A stretch of 64,000 nt of DNA from Rhizophagus clarus (Eukaryota; Glomeromycota; Glomeromycetes; Glomerales; Glomeraceae): NCBI GenBank assembly GCA_015698045.1, contig BLAL01000228.1, forward strand, positions 1,663,001 to 1,727,000, written 5' to 3'. Made by a program: the position numbers and the translations under genes. The notes below the pieces were generated by a model, which had not been told where the DNA came from, did not search any database, and was given only the letters and a program-made list of their open reading frames with translations. Below are positions 24,322 to 36,530 of this stretch, in pieces. Position 1 is the stretch's first letter, and every line of letters starts with the position of its first letter.

Positions 24322-26278
24322 TCATTTATCGCGAACATTGTAAGAATGGAGCACATGGCCAGTGAATGGTCGTCTTTCTGGACTCTTGCCTTTACCACCG
24401 TCTTTTCCTTCTACTTCGCGTGCAGATAACAAATATTTTAGGCCTGCTGCCGCTTTCTTCACATCTACAGATGGGTTATGGTTATGATTCTGTGAAAAAT
24501 GAGTTCGGGTCGGGTTCATTTGTGAAATGAGTCTTTCTTCTATGGTCTTTTCCAAATGTTGCTCAACTTCCGTTGAGAAAGGCGTGCCTTTCAGTGGGGG
24601 AGATTCCTAAAATACCAAATTTCAATATTTACTATTTATACAATGGTAAATTGATTAAACATGTATATAATAAATATACCTTGACGATGTCGGTATGTCC
24701 GCGGCTTCGCCCAGGCGATATCTCTAAATTTTCGATATCAGATTCGAGGCGAGTCTCGCTCAATGAATGTATGGTGTCTTGTGCTTCCTCTAAAAGATGC
24801 GCATATTCTTGAGCTGATACCATCATTTCACTTAATTTGCCTTCACATTTCACTTGGCGACTTTCCAACTCGCTGATACTAGCACGTAAATGTTCATTCT
24901 CAAGAACGACCTAAAAAATGGATATAAAAATAAATCAATATTCACATAGAATCAAAATCTAAATTTTATTGGATTTTGATACTTACTCTACCAAGGTCAG
25001 CCTGAATCATTTTAACAATCTGAGTAGTTGTTGCACTAGACACTTTTTGCGAAGTCAGCGACTTTTCTAGCTGTATAGAAAGATTAACATTCATTTCTTG
25101 CGTATCAGCTAGATGTTGTTCGACATCCACTAAATAAATTAAAGCAAAAGTTGATATTTAAGAATTGGTGTTTGTCAACTTATATTGGATTTCACACAAT
25201 TTAAGATATTTACCTAATTTCTTGGCATATGTGCTTACTTTGTTTCGCGATTCCCACACGTCTTCGGTCATTTCGTTCATTTGACCAGTAAGATTATCCA
25301 GTTCCTTACGGAATCGTTTTAGTTCTCTCCTGGCAGTTTCGAGTTCTTTTTGAAGAAAAGCTTTATGCTCACGCAAGACTTTATTTTGTTCTTCGCTAGC
25401 AGCCAACTGAGAAGCAAGTTCATTGCTACGAGAAGCTTTGGAGAATAATTTCCTATTCTCCTCTTCTAAAGCAGAAAGTTTCATATATGCCTGTTCCTCG
25501 GCCTGCGTTGCAAAATCGAGCTTCATTCTTAACTCCTCGTTCGCTTCTGATATAGCTAGACCTACACGTGCTGCTTTGTCTAAATTGCTCACTATGTAAT
25601 CTTTTTCTTGCTCTTTTTGTATAAGCATGCGTCTAAGAGTTTCTGTATCGTCAATGGAGTTGACCTAATATAAATAAATCGATGATGTTGTATTTAATTA
25701 AAGACGAACATTTTGTTTAGCTATCAATGAATTTTAAATAGTCACCTCGTCGATAAAAACTTGTTTTTCGTTTTCGGTCACTAGTGTAATGATAATAAGA
25801 AATATATTAATCGAAAAAAAGATAATTCATAGCACTTAAATAATATTAACATTATTATATTATACCTGGGGACATTGCATAAGCTGTTGAGAGAAGTGGG
25901 TCGATATCCTCAACTGTGTTTTCAATATTATTCTCAGTATTATTTTCAGTATTATTTTCAGTATTATTTTCAGTATTTTCGTTTATCTCGTTTGCTTCGT
26001 TAGTCTCGTTGATATCGTTGTTCTGCTGAAGAACAAGAAAAAGAAGAAAATTTATATGGATTTTAAAACTACGGCTGTTACTATTTGCGTTTATAAAGTA
26101 ATTATAAATTGCCAAAGTAAAGAAGCTCTCTTATAGTGAGCAAACGGAAATATATAACTTGTAACTCCAGGCACAAATAATTTCTTTTTCCATACAAGGT
26201 TTAAATTAGAAGACACAAAACTTCAAGAACATACTAAAAAAGACTTACTGCTTCGTAATCTGCAAGCATGTGGCTCAT
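24322..26278 (-). CDS. Coiled-coil protein with CC1-box (dynein adaptor-like), 7 exons
   Basis: Exons 26278-26249, 26025-25866, 25780-25746, 25664-25214, 25129-24987, 24910-24680 and 24606-24322 give 444 aa. A short Asn/Glu/Thr repeat (TENN units) precedes long heptad-rich coiled coil from ~75 to 365. Residues 104-125 read DKAARVGLAISEANEELR. The AAxxG core (AARVG, 106-110) and following helix match the CC1 box by which BICD, Spindly and HAP1/TRAK adaptors bind the dynein light intermediate chain. A tail of ~95 residues is basic and Pro/Ser-containing. I infer a microtubule-motor adaptor role, perhaps in nuclear or organelle traffic through hyphae. Orthology to any named adaptor is not established. 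Confidence 0.75.
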
Positions 26279-27531
26279 AATAGAGTTAACAGAGTTCTTA
26301 CAAAAACAAACGTTGTAAAGTTTACAAAAAACAATCACAAGGTTGCGAACAAAGTTATAGGAATAAAAAGAAGGTGGTTAAATTTAATTTGTTTTATTCC
26401 TTGCGTGCTGTTTAATATGTCAACAGATAGAGAAAAGTTAATAGTTTATTCAAAGGTTATGGTTTGCAAGGAGTAAAACAAACTTTAAAAATATAAGAAA
26501 CAGAAACGGTATTATTGAAGCATTACAACGGACGTCAATTATATTACTTATGCAAATATACTCCGAAAGTTTTAAATAAGGGAAATCTGTCACAACTTGT
26601 GTCACAATGGAAATAAAGAAATATCTTATATAAGCCACAATTTTGTGTATTAATTGTTATCCCGATAATAATTTTTGATATCAAATTAGTTTAATAATAC
26701 CAAGTTGCCAAAAAGTTAATTTAAGTGAATTAATAGTAGCTGATCTGAATCCTCATTACTGCATGAGGAAATTCAGTTCATAAAATTTTATGGGGTTTTC
26801 GCATTTCCCAAAGCAAACATAACTACAAATAGAAATATCTACATGGCTGAGATACTACTTAGAAACAAAATATATCATCTTTTCTATCTGTTTAGTGTTT
26901 ACAACACATTCACATTTCGAATAAACAAAATCATTTTCTGAATAATCCTCGATCAAAATTTACTTACAATTGGATTAATTGAATTATCTAAAAATAACCA
27001 ATCTTTTTCTTCCAAGTATTTGCCCCCAACAAAGTAAATATAATTACAAAGAACTTTATTATGTGCTCTAACACGAGATAAAAAATAACATATCACATAA
27101 CCCCTTAATTTTTTTACATCATGCTAGCCAGCAAATAATGTGGCGCATAACCTTCAAAAAAATGTCCCGTAAATTCATGTGACTTTCCTTGTCACTTTAC
27201 AAGTATTCTAAAGAAATTCTATTTGCCATTTATGTCTGTCACGTTGAAGCCACTTTCGTGATATTTTTTTTGAAAGTACACGAACAATCTCGATAAACCG
27301 GATCGAAGATAAGCTGGAAAAACTTGATATACCAGATTGTTATCCAGTTTTTGAATTTGTGGCGCAACTTGTCAGAAAGAAATTTTAAATTTCGGATTTT
27401 TCGAGGCTAAATTTCATATCACGTAAGCTGTGACATCTAAGAAATTTATCATCATATGATAAAATCGAAGGTTTAAATGTGATTAATCGTCAAACTTAAA
27501 TTTGGGTCTCAAGTTATAATTTGGATAAAAT
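26279..27531. other. Intergenic region between divergent coiled-coil and NTF2-like genes
   Basis: No gene is visible in about 1.25 kb. It must contain both promoters, but I can name no specific motif. Confidence 0.4.
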
Positions 27532-28112
27532 ATGAATGATTTAAAAGATATAGCGAGAGAAGTTCACGGGATATTGTATTCAAAGAGAAAAGATGAACAA
27601 CAGGATATAATTAGAACATATTACGACACTAATGCTGGTGAGTTATTAAATTTGTTAATAATTTATAATTTATCGCGTTTTTCTTAAGGGCTTTTTTTTT
27701 TGTAGTTTTAGAGGAACCAATCATTTATGTAAAAGGCCAGGACGAAATAATTCGGCAATTTCTTTTTACGGCCACTATATTCATCTCCGTTACTGCAGAA
27801 ATATATTCCATAACTGATTCAATGGTAACTGGAAATCACCACATCGTTAGTGTTGATGCTCTCATTAAATATCGTCTACCTTTGAAACCAATATTATTTC
27901 GTCAAGAAATTGAATTAAGAACAATCACGAAATGGGAATTTAATGAACAAAATAAAATTATCAGACATGAAGATATTTGGAGTATAAAGGATTTAGTGGA
28001 GACTTTGCCATGCGTGGGATGGGTTTATTCTTATTTGGGAAGAAAGTCTGTGGGACTTTTTACACATCAGCTTGTAAAAAATATTAGAAGTTGTATTGAC
28101 TATGATGTTTAA
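27532..28112 (+). CDS. NTF2-like (SigF-like/SnoaL-fold) domain protein, 2 exons
   Basis: Exons 27532-27637 and 27706-28112 give 170 aa. The protein opens with a helix that includes EVHGILYSKRKDEQQDIIRTYY. It continues with the alternating strands of an NTF2-like cone: an EEPIIYVKGQDEI segment, SITDSMVTGNHHIVSVDALI, and ITKWEFNEQNKIIRHEDIWS. This is the pattern of fungal 'SigF-like NTF2-like' proteins. The NTF2-like fold usually binds small hydrophobic ligands or mediates dimerisation; no catalytic role can be claimed. There is no signal peptide. It is convergent with HAM1, with only ~35 bp between stop codons. Confidence 0.65.
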
Positions 28113-28147
28113 ATTATATTAAACCCATTGTTATCATTTATTTTAAA

Positions 28148-29040
28148 TCAAGTATTTTGTGAAGCAAGAAATTCTTTTAATTTTTTTAACGCTTTATACC
28201 TATGAGATATTGTATTTTTAACATTCTTTGGCATTTCATCATACGTTTGATCAAATCCGTCAGGTTGAAAAATGGGATCCCATCCGAAATTTTTAGGACC
28301 ACGCGCTTGTACAATTTTACCCTATGTATAAAATGAGTATTACTTTATATTTTCAAATCAGAATCTGAAAATATTTTATAACTTACGTCAGTACGACCCT
28401 CGAATAATATCGGTTCAGCATCGGGTCCTGAAGAATAAGCAAATGTACATAAAGCATATGCAGATTTATCTTCAAATCCTACCAATATTTTATTTAATCC
28501 ATCATGTCCCAATTTATCCAAGAACCATTTTCTATTTTAATAAATTAATTATTATAAAATAATACTAAGATTATAAACGACAAAAACATACATGTAAGGA
28601 CCAGGTAAACTTTCCAATGCATTGAAGCAAAGACACGTATCTTCTGTTATTACAGGTCCATTCAACTATGCACAGGGTACGTTAGTATATTTACAAGAAA
28701 TTAATATTGCAGAGGAAATTGATATATAATGTACTTTAATTGAAGCTCTACGACACTTGTCAGCTGAAATTTCTTGCGGTGTTCCTTGAATTTCTGTTAC
28801 TATCTCGCGGGAAAAAGATAATTTTCGCATCAATAAAAGGGGTTTTTTCAAGTATTTTATTATACATTCTTACATACAGTCAAGTTTATAATTTACTAGA
28901 TTTACACTCGGACCTAGAATAGCTTGAACTTCTTCGAGTTTCTTTTTATTACCTGTGACAAAAACTGTAGAAAATTGAGCGGCGTCGCGTTTTTATATAA
29001 ACTAAATTACAAATATTTTACCTAATTCATTTGGGAACAT
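28148..29040 (-). CDS. HAM1: Inosine/xanthosine triphosphate pyrophosphatase (HAM1/ITPA), 6 exons
   Basis: Exons 29040-29022, 28964-28878, 28799-28735, 28665-28592, 28531-28387 and 28321-28148 give 187 aa, the usual length. Family signatures run in order: [17 protein letters not shown] (nucleotide-binding start), [42 protein letters not shown], the [24 protein letters not shown] block, and [12 protein letters not shown]. The enzyme removes pyrophosphate from ITP, dITP and XTP to keep deaminated purines out of RNA and DNA. The first exon encodes only MFPNEL plus one base; the start is the only ATG that joins in phase. Confidence 0.95.
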
Positions 29041-29161
29041 AACGAAAATAGTTTTGATAATCAATTCATGTGACTTATTTGAATAAAAGTATTTTTTTTT
29101 TTTCATTCCTTAAATACATTAATAAAGCAACAATCTTAAACAAATAAGGATAATAATAATG

Positions 29162-32100
29162 TTATTCATTCAAATTCAATTCTAATTGGTCCCATATTAA
29201 ATCACTAGTGACATCTGATTCCATTCCGATACTACGATTATTTCCATCATTTGTATAGCCGTAGCCAAACGAATGTAAAATACGTGTTAAATGTTGATAC
29301 ATTTTTGCCATTTTATTATCATCAGCTTTCGATATGTTTTGTACTAATGTACAAAACATTCTTTCTTCGAGACTTAGATTATTAGTTTCACTCAACTTAA
29401 ATGAATAAATTTAAATGAATAATGATACACATCTTTTATATTCCTCCAATTATATCTTTGTTTATTTTATACATACCTCATTATTATTCGTTTTATAGGA
29501 CTGATTCATGCTACTATGATCAGAAGAAATAAATTCGTTACCAAAGAACATAGGTTCAATAACACCCCCGTATAATTTATGTATATTCTCTTGATCATCT
29601 AGTAATGGAACGAATCCAAGCACTGAAGCCGATGATCCAAATTTTGCCACTAAAGTTTCCTCAATCACTAATATACTAACTAATGCGTCATCTACACTTC
29701 CAACACTACGAAGGCACAACTTTACATACCATTTTCGTTTGTTAGAAATAAATTTAAATGAAGTTGAAATCGCGAAACAAGGTTATTATATATGTATGGA
29801 CGAACTGTATGTTACCTTGGCGTGACAGCTCGCTATTCGTAACAATGACTATTTATAAACAAAAATCGATGTTTATTTTCTAAATACATGACTTTATTAC
29901 TGATTTAATTCCTTAATAAGTACCTCAAGTAAAGCAGTTGAAGATGCGAATCCTTGACTTGCTCCATTGAGTTTACGGCATGTTAAGAAATATTTGCGTA
30001 AGATATCTTTACATTCTGTTGATAATCTAATTTAAAACGAAACATTAATTGATACGAAATTTATTTGATGAATTAAGATACTGCCTACTTGACTTCAGTG
30101 TTGCTGGCCACTGCAATGAACTATATAAGGAAAATAAAGAAAGCGCTCAATATCGCGTCATCCGTTTGAATTTTGCTATATTATTATTCTCTCATACATA
30201 CCTGTTTGAACTCTTCAAAAGCCAATGTAGACAGTTTTTCTTTATGGTTTCTTTCTTCCAAACTTACGGTGGCTTGCTCAAGCAAATGATCAACAAGAAG
30301 TCCATTTGTTTCTGAATCATTTGATTCATTGAGATGGATAACAAGGTCAAATGTGCTGTGAAGTATCAAAAGAATTTTAAAAATAGTTCTGAAAAGAAGG
30401 TCATTATTATATCTCTCACTTACTCGATTATTGGTTTAATAGTATCGTTACATATTCCCTAAAGTAAAATTATTTGTTAAGAACAATATAATAAAAAAAA
30501 AATTCAAGTTTCTATCTTACGTCAATTCCTTCGTCATCTGAAGATCTTCCTTTGTCACTATTCATTCTTTTGCCAAAAGATTTCGCGACAGACCATCCCC
30601 AGCAACAAGTATTCAAATCGACTCCAATTCGATGATAACGATTTTGCACAGATAACTTTGAGCTTTTATTCATAACTATACAATCACAAGAACAATAAGA
30701 TAAAGGAAAGAATAATCAAGCGCCTAGATTAAAAATTTACAACCTAGTCTTAATGACTCGACATCTTTTTTACTCAAAGTGTCCAAATTGACCAAAAGCA
30801 TACCATCTCTTGATCTTGCAAGGATTGTGGCTAAGAGAAAAATAAGGTTATTATTTATGATAATAGCAATAAGGTAAAGAGAAGAAATTATATCTCATAC
30901 ATTCAAAGAAAGATTCTTTCCCTGTATTTTGACCATCTTTTATGATAAAAAGAGGTTGTTTCTTTTTATCTAAACCATGAGTCCATTCCTCATGTCTAAA
31001 AAATAATTAATTAAAAATATGTAAAGAAATATACATAAGTACGAGTACTATCTAATGAACCTTTTTAATTCTGATACTCGTCTAATCATTCGCGGTACGA
31101 TAGGATTATGACCATCACTCAAAATCATGAGATGGACGCTGGGTAAAATTCCTTGTTTATTTGACTGTTCGGAAAGCGCGACTAGGCTATAACGTGTATA
31201 ACATCGATTAATATTTGCAAGAATTGGATATAACATAACTGCACGTATTTTCAACCTTAGCAACATAAATAACTTGATTTTTCTACACGTAAGTCGAGGA
31301 GAAATGTCATCTAATAAATGATTAGTCAGTTGGAACAACTAATGCGCTTTCTGCTTAAATAAAGACAGTTTAATCTACCGCAAAATATGTCTACAAGTCG
31401 TTGAGTGAACGCCCACGCTGATAAATTTGCTAATATTGAATAAATGTAGTTATTATATTTATATATTTAATTTCATTGTAATCCTGTTAATATCTTACCT
31501 TTTTGAAGTTTAACTATAACATCTGGTAATATGTGTGAACGATGTTCATTCTATAATGTAATATTTAAAAGTAAATAAATCAAAATTCGATCGTAATGAA
31601 TTCTGTTTTGTTATGGAAAAATTACCAAAGTTACGCGTTTAATATTCTTAACCTATTAAAAAATAATATATTACTTATGTTTAGGGAAAATAAAAGATCA
31701 TGAAATTTTTTACCTCAATATGTAAACCGTTATCGTACCAGGATCTAGTACAATATTTTCCGTCTTTTCAAATGAACAAATGTCAAGAAAAAATAATATA
31801 CTTCAAATGAAATATTAAAGAATTAATGAAAAAAATCATAATCGCACTTTACCATCCAATGTAGGAAAATGTTTTCCTACAAGCCCAACAACTTCAATAA
31901 TTTGACCAACTTCAACCTTATTTGTCAACTCATCTGATCGAATCAATAATGTTATATTAAGATGAAATATTATTATATACTAGAGCGTCTCAAAAAAATT
32001 TTACTCAAATTTTGTCTCACCCTCAACAAATGCATGTATTGTATTTGTAAACGATCCATCATTTTCATCTTCATCCACACATGACAAACGAATACGTTGG

Positions 32101-34145
32101 CGAACTAAGGTTGAGACTAACAATTTAAAAAATGTTTAAGAATAAAGCAAATTCAAATATCACAATTTACACACTTGTGTAAACTCTATCAACCACCATT
32201 TCTTTCATCTCTTGTTCACAATGACTACAATATAAATCAATATTGTGTAATGTCGCACTATCAAATTCAAAAAGCTTTAACCAAATAAAATAATTATTAA
32301 ATATTGATTAATAACACCTTCTCAATAATACCTGGTGCTTGTATTTAAGTATTCCTTGTCTTCTGTACGTTTAATTACGCGATTTGTTCGAGCACCAGGA
32401 ATTACGTGAAGATAACTCTTACTACGACATTCAGGATTATCACAGCTAAAAGTACGACTAAATCTGAAACAATTCAACACGAAATAATGATTAATTAATC
32501 CTATAAGAATAATATTATATGTCACATGTCTTTGCACTTACGTAACGAAAATCGGCATCCATACACATTCTACGATCCCTCTCATCATAGCAAATAATGG
32601 ATCCTTATTGTGACGCGTTTTATGAAATGCCGTTAAATATTTATCCATTCGATACCTTATAAAAATAAATAATTAGAAAATCACGTAAATTTTTATATAA
32701 TCGCTAAATAAATGTTATAAAGGATGAAATTACTCTGGTAAGTCTGGAAGGTATTCTAATCGAACTTTACTTCGAACTTGCTCGGCCATTAGGATTTCAT
32801 CAGGTCCAAATGTCGACTGTAAAATAAAAAGACAAGCCTCAGTCAAATCCTCGTCAAGGTGTGTACCAACAAAGTTATTAAGAAGACGATATCCAAGGAT
32901 TGCTAAAGAAACAGAAAGTTACAAAAACAATTTATATTCAAAATAAACACATTAAATAATGTAAATGTTCTTACGATCAAATTCTAATAAAATTACTGGA
33001 TCAATCTGTAGGAAAATATCGTATCGATTAATATTTGATTTCGACTATATATGAATAACAAAACCTGTTTGTTAATTATAATATAATTCCTGATTAAAAA
33101 TAAGACATGTTTAATGACAAAATTATATACTTGAGACTTAATGGTTTGGGAACGTGCTTTTGCTTCATGAATAGCTTTCATATGATATCTTCTCAAATCT
33201 AGGACAATAGAAATCTGTGAACTAATGTTACGTGATATCGTCATATTAACGTACAAGCTATAATTTGTTTTAATTTATCCATATACTCTGGTTCGGGCAA
33301 TAAATGTTTATCTACTGGATGGATTTTGGAGGTCTTGGATGCTTCATTCATCTATAAATATTTTTTTTTTTCATTAAGCAAAACATTCGGTATGTAAATA
33401 TATATATATATATATATATATATACTTTTAGGGTCATATAGGACGTGAATATTACATTATCATGACTGTCACCTCGTTTTCTTTTGTTGACATTATTGGT
33501 AATCAATTTTTGTAAAGAATATTGTTCTCTAAATTCTCTTGACCTTTCATTTTTCTCATCCTCTTGCCTCGAGTTAGTAGGATACGCTGCCGGTATGATT
33601 CCTTCGTCAATCTCACTTACTTCAATCTGCATTATATTAGCTTCTTGATCTGTCTGGATTATATTAGTGAATGATGTTTCTGTTGTATCCAGTGGTGTAT
33701 GATCTTGTTTTATATTTAATCGGCGCGTTGAAGATGCTCGCAAAGGAGAATTTTTGATTAAATTATTACGCTCCTTAAAGATATCTGATATAGTGTCGTC
33801 TGATATTGAATTTGGAGTCATGTCACCAGATGTTAATTGTAATAATTTATTACACGATCTTAACGAAGTTGGAGTAGGCAGGAATGTGCCACTATAAATT
33901 CTTGTATTTTCAGTGGTAATGTCATTTGTCAGCGAATTATTTTTCGCCTGATTGCTTTCTTGCTTCTTATTCTTGAACACATTTGCTTATAAGTAGTCTA
34001 TCGTGAAATCAAAATAACGAACATAACCAGATAATTTATATCGCCTTACAGCACATGGCGCGCTCCCAGAATTCCTAATTCTAGACTTTTTGGATATAAA
34101 CTTCTCCCTTAAAGAAAGCGTACTTTGGAAACTATTAGGATACAT
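29162..34145 (-). CDS. MCMDC2-like inactive MCM-domain protein, 26 exons
   Basis: Exons start at 34145, 33971, 33351, 33198, 33005, 32902, 32655, 32463, 32257, 32116, 31933, 31763, 31652, 31550, 31429, 31310, 30995, 30830, 30675, 30458, 30355, 30120, 30026, 29848, 29719 and 29395. They sum to 3114 nt (1037 aa) in an unbroken frame. After a disordered Ser/Thr/Asn N terminus (~215 aa) come MCM N-domain features, with a zinc site C381-x4-C386 / C428-x2-C431. The AAA region has lost its ATPase signatures. Where Walker A is expected it reads HLMILSDGHNPIVPRMIRR (~624-640), and the Walker B acid pair is replaced by MLLVNLDTL (~690-698). The C terminus (CLRSVGSVDDALVSILVIEETLVAKFG) matches the MCM winged-helix-side segment. 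MCMDC2 and fly MEI-217/218 act in meiotic crossover formation. Assignment to MCMDC2 rather than MCM8/9 rests on the missing Walker motifs. Confidence 0.75.
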
Positions 34146-34506
34146 TATTATCAGTCGAATTGCTGAAATGGACGCGTCATAAAAATGATCAGATCGATCA
34201 CCACACACGAGATTTCATATCAGGTGAACATCAGCAGAATAATACGTGACAAAAGAAACGAAATCTTATTCATAATTGATAAGCATACAGCTTTAAAAAA
34301 CATTAGATTTTATTCTAACAAATAGACATTCTTTTTGAAGCTACTTAATGGTAATAGGACTTATTTCTGTTCTTATGTTTATCGTATTGATATCCAAGTC
34401 GTCGACAAATAAAATTTGGTGTTAAATATTACGTCTTTCTTTTCATTTAATAATTCACTCTTCAAGTCTTACATTTTCTCCTGAATTTAATAGTTTGGTA
34501 ATCATA

Positions 34507-35106
34507 ATGGTCAAACTCGAAGAGGTATACATCAAAATTCATAGAATTAAACATAAAATTCTTTCATTAAGTATTTCTCTTTTGTTAATTAGGTAATAGA
34601 AGGTCATGAGGACTTCTCTGATGGAGAACCTTCTGATAATGACTCAAATTATTCATCTGATGATTCGGATTCAGAAGATCTTGAGGAATCAATTTTAGAG
34701 AGAGTACTTGCATTACGTGATATTATACCAGAGGATACTCGTGAGTCTCTATCAAATAAAATATCAACCATTATGAGCTTTGGTGTGAAAAGCGCTCGGC
34801 TTATAGGAAACGGAGCTTGGATATTGACCACTTCAGCTTTACTCATATTTATGCCATTGGCTTATGAAATCGAGAGAGAACATGCGTTTGATCAGATGGA
34901 AAATGAACAATTGGTAATTTTATATTATTGGTGTTGTTTTTTTTTCAAAATATGAATTCTAATTGAATCTAAACTCACAGATGGGTCAAGGAGGTAATCC
35001 GTACGGACAACCCGGACAACCCGGACAGTCTGGACAGCCTGGACAACAACCCATGCCACCAGGGCAACATCAACCTCGAGGAGGTTTAATTCCACCAGGA
35101 TTTTGA
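34507..35106 (+). CDS. TOM22: TOM22, mitochondrial import receptor subunit, 3 exons
   Basis: Exons 34507-34524, 34593-34913 and 34981-35106 give 154 aa. An acidic cytosolic N terminus (~10-37, rich in Ser/Asp/Glu) is followed by ESILERVLALRDIIPEDTRE and a single membrane helix (NGAWILTTSALLIFMPLAY, ~85-105). The tail facing the intermembrane space is acidic, then rich in Gly/Gln/Pro (GQPGQPGQSGQPGQQ). This is the canonical Tom22 layout: receptor and organiser of the outer-membrane TOM complex. The Pro/Gln tail is encoded by its own exon. It is divergent from the MCMDC2-like gene, with ~360 bp between the starts. Confidence 0.9.
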
Positions 35107-36530
35107 AAAAATTCGGTTGTCAAAAATTAGCATGTTAATGAAGTTTTTATTGTTTATATAAATGTTACATAATAAATTCACTCTCCTCTTCTTTCATGAT
35201 TTTACTATATGATATAAATATTTTTTTTTTTTTTTTGCTTTTTTATATTGCTTTTGTTCATATTATCTGTTTTGATTGACATCACCAGACATTAGATATT
35301 TAATTAGCCAAATGCCAAATTTTCCTATGAAAAACACCGCAAAATAAGTTTGTTCTTTACAAGCCGTTAAATATTGAATAAGCTTTTCAAGAATTAAAAA
35401 ATTTGGTTAAGAGACCACTTTTTTAATCGCCATAAACAGTATAACATGTTTAATATGCATGCGGGTGGTGTGTATACTTGCAAACTATAGAAATTGATGC
35501 GTCACATCTCAGATGTATTGTAATGCTTTAATAGTAGACAATATGGTATTGGTAAGTAAAACTACTATTCCCTTCGCAAGATTCTTCATACGTTATCTTA
35601 ATTTCAATTCATCACAAATTCTTGAGTGAAAAATTGCCATTACTTTTATATTTTTCTTTTTTTATTTACCATCCTTAATACTTCAAAAGATAAAATAATG
35701 ATAGCATCAAGTTCTTGAATAAATAATGCCATTGCTTTTTTATATTTTTCTCATTTTTATATTTATTTACCATCTTTAATTTCGTAATTTATTTATTTAA
35801 ATATTAATAGAATCTTATTTCCCAAAATAGGAAAATGATTTTTTGTGAAATAAATTTGGGAAGCTGTTTCTGCATGTCATCGTCAATTAGAGACTGAGAT
35901 GTCAAATTTTCATGATCCAATGATCTATAATGATCATATCTTTTCTTCATTGCTTCTCCGAAATCAAAATAATAGCGAAGAATGTCTTTTTACGAAGGTT
36001 TTCAGCATCGACAATCTTTATTATTAGCATACACACCTAGATTCCATGTGAAATATTTATTCAGAGAAATAGATTAACGCTTTGATAGGAAGAATATGCA
36101 AATCCTACGTTGCACAGCCCCTATTATTAATTTCTGAATATGATACTGCGCATTTCAAGTAATTGATTCAAATGTTCATTTCGGCTAACTCTACTTCCAA
36201 GTATCTCATGGACCAGGAAAATCAAATCTTTAATATGTGTGTGACACTCTTACATGCAGCTTCAGAATCAGCATATTCAAAAACATCATAAAAAATACAC
36301 GTGTGGGTCACTTTTGAAAAGAAAAGTACGTAAAAAGTACATAAAAAGTAAATGCCCTCATGCCAAGTGCAAAGCACTCATATTTTAATTTACATTTTCT
36401 AATATATACACAATTTTTTTATTTTCTGATGCATCACACATGTGTTAAACAGATACAAATGCAAACCTACACAGAATGATGGAAAATTAACATAATGAAC
36501 TAATTTTGAATCATAATTAAAACCTAAAAA
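35107..36530. other. Intergenic region, no gene seen
   Basis: AT-rich sequence with a run of short, similar A/T motifs. It marks the border between the conserved gene block and the repeat-rich half. Confidence 0.4.

Noticed and set aside
31048..31338. Separate small gene of 96 codons
   Set aside because: This is exon 16 of the MCMDC2-like gene plus intron read-through.
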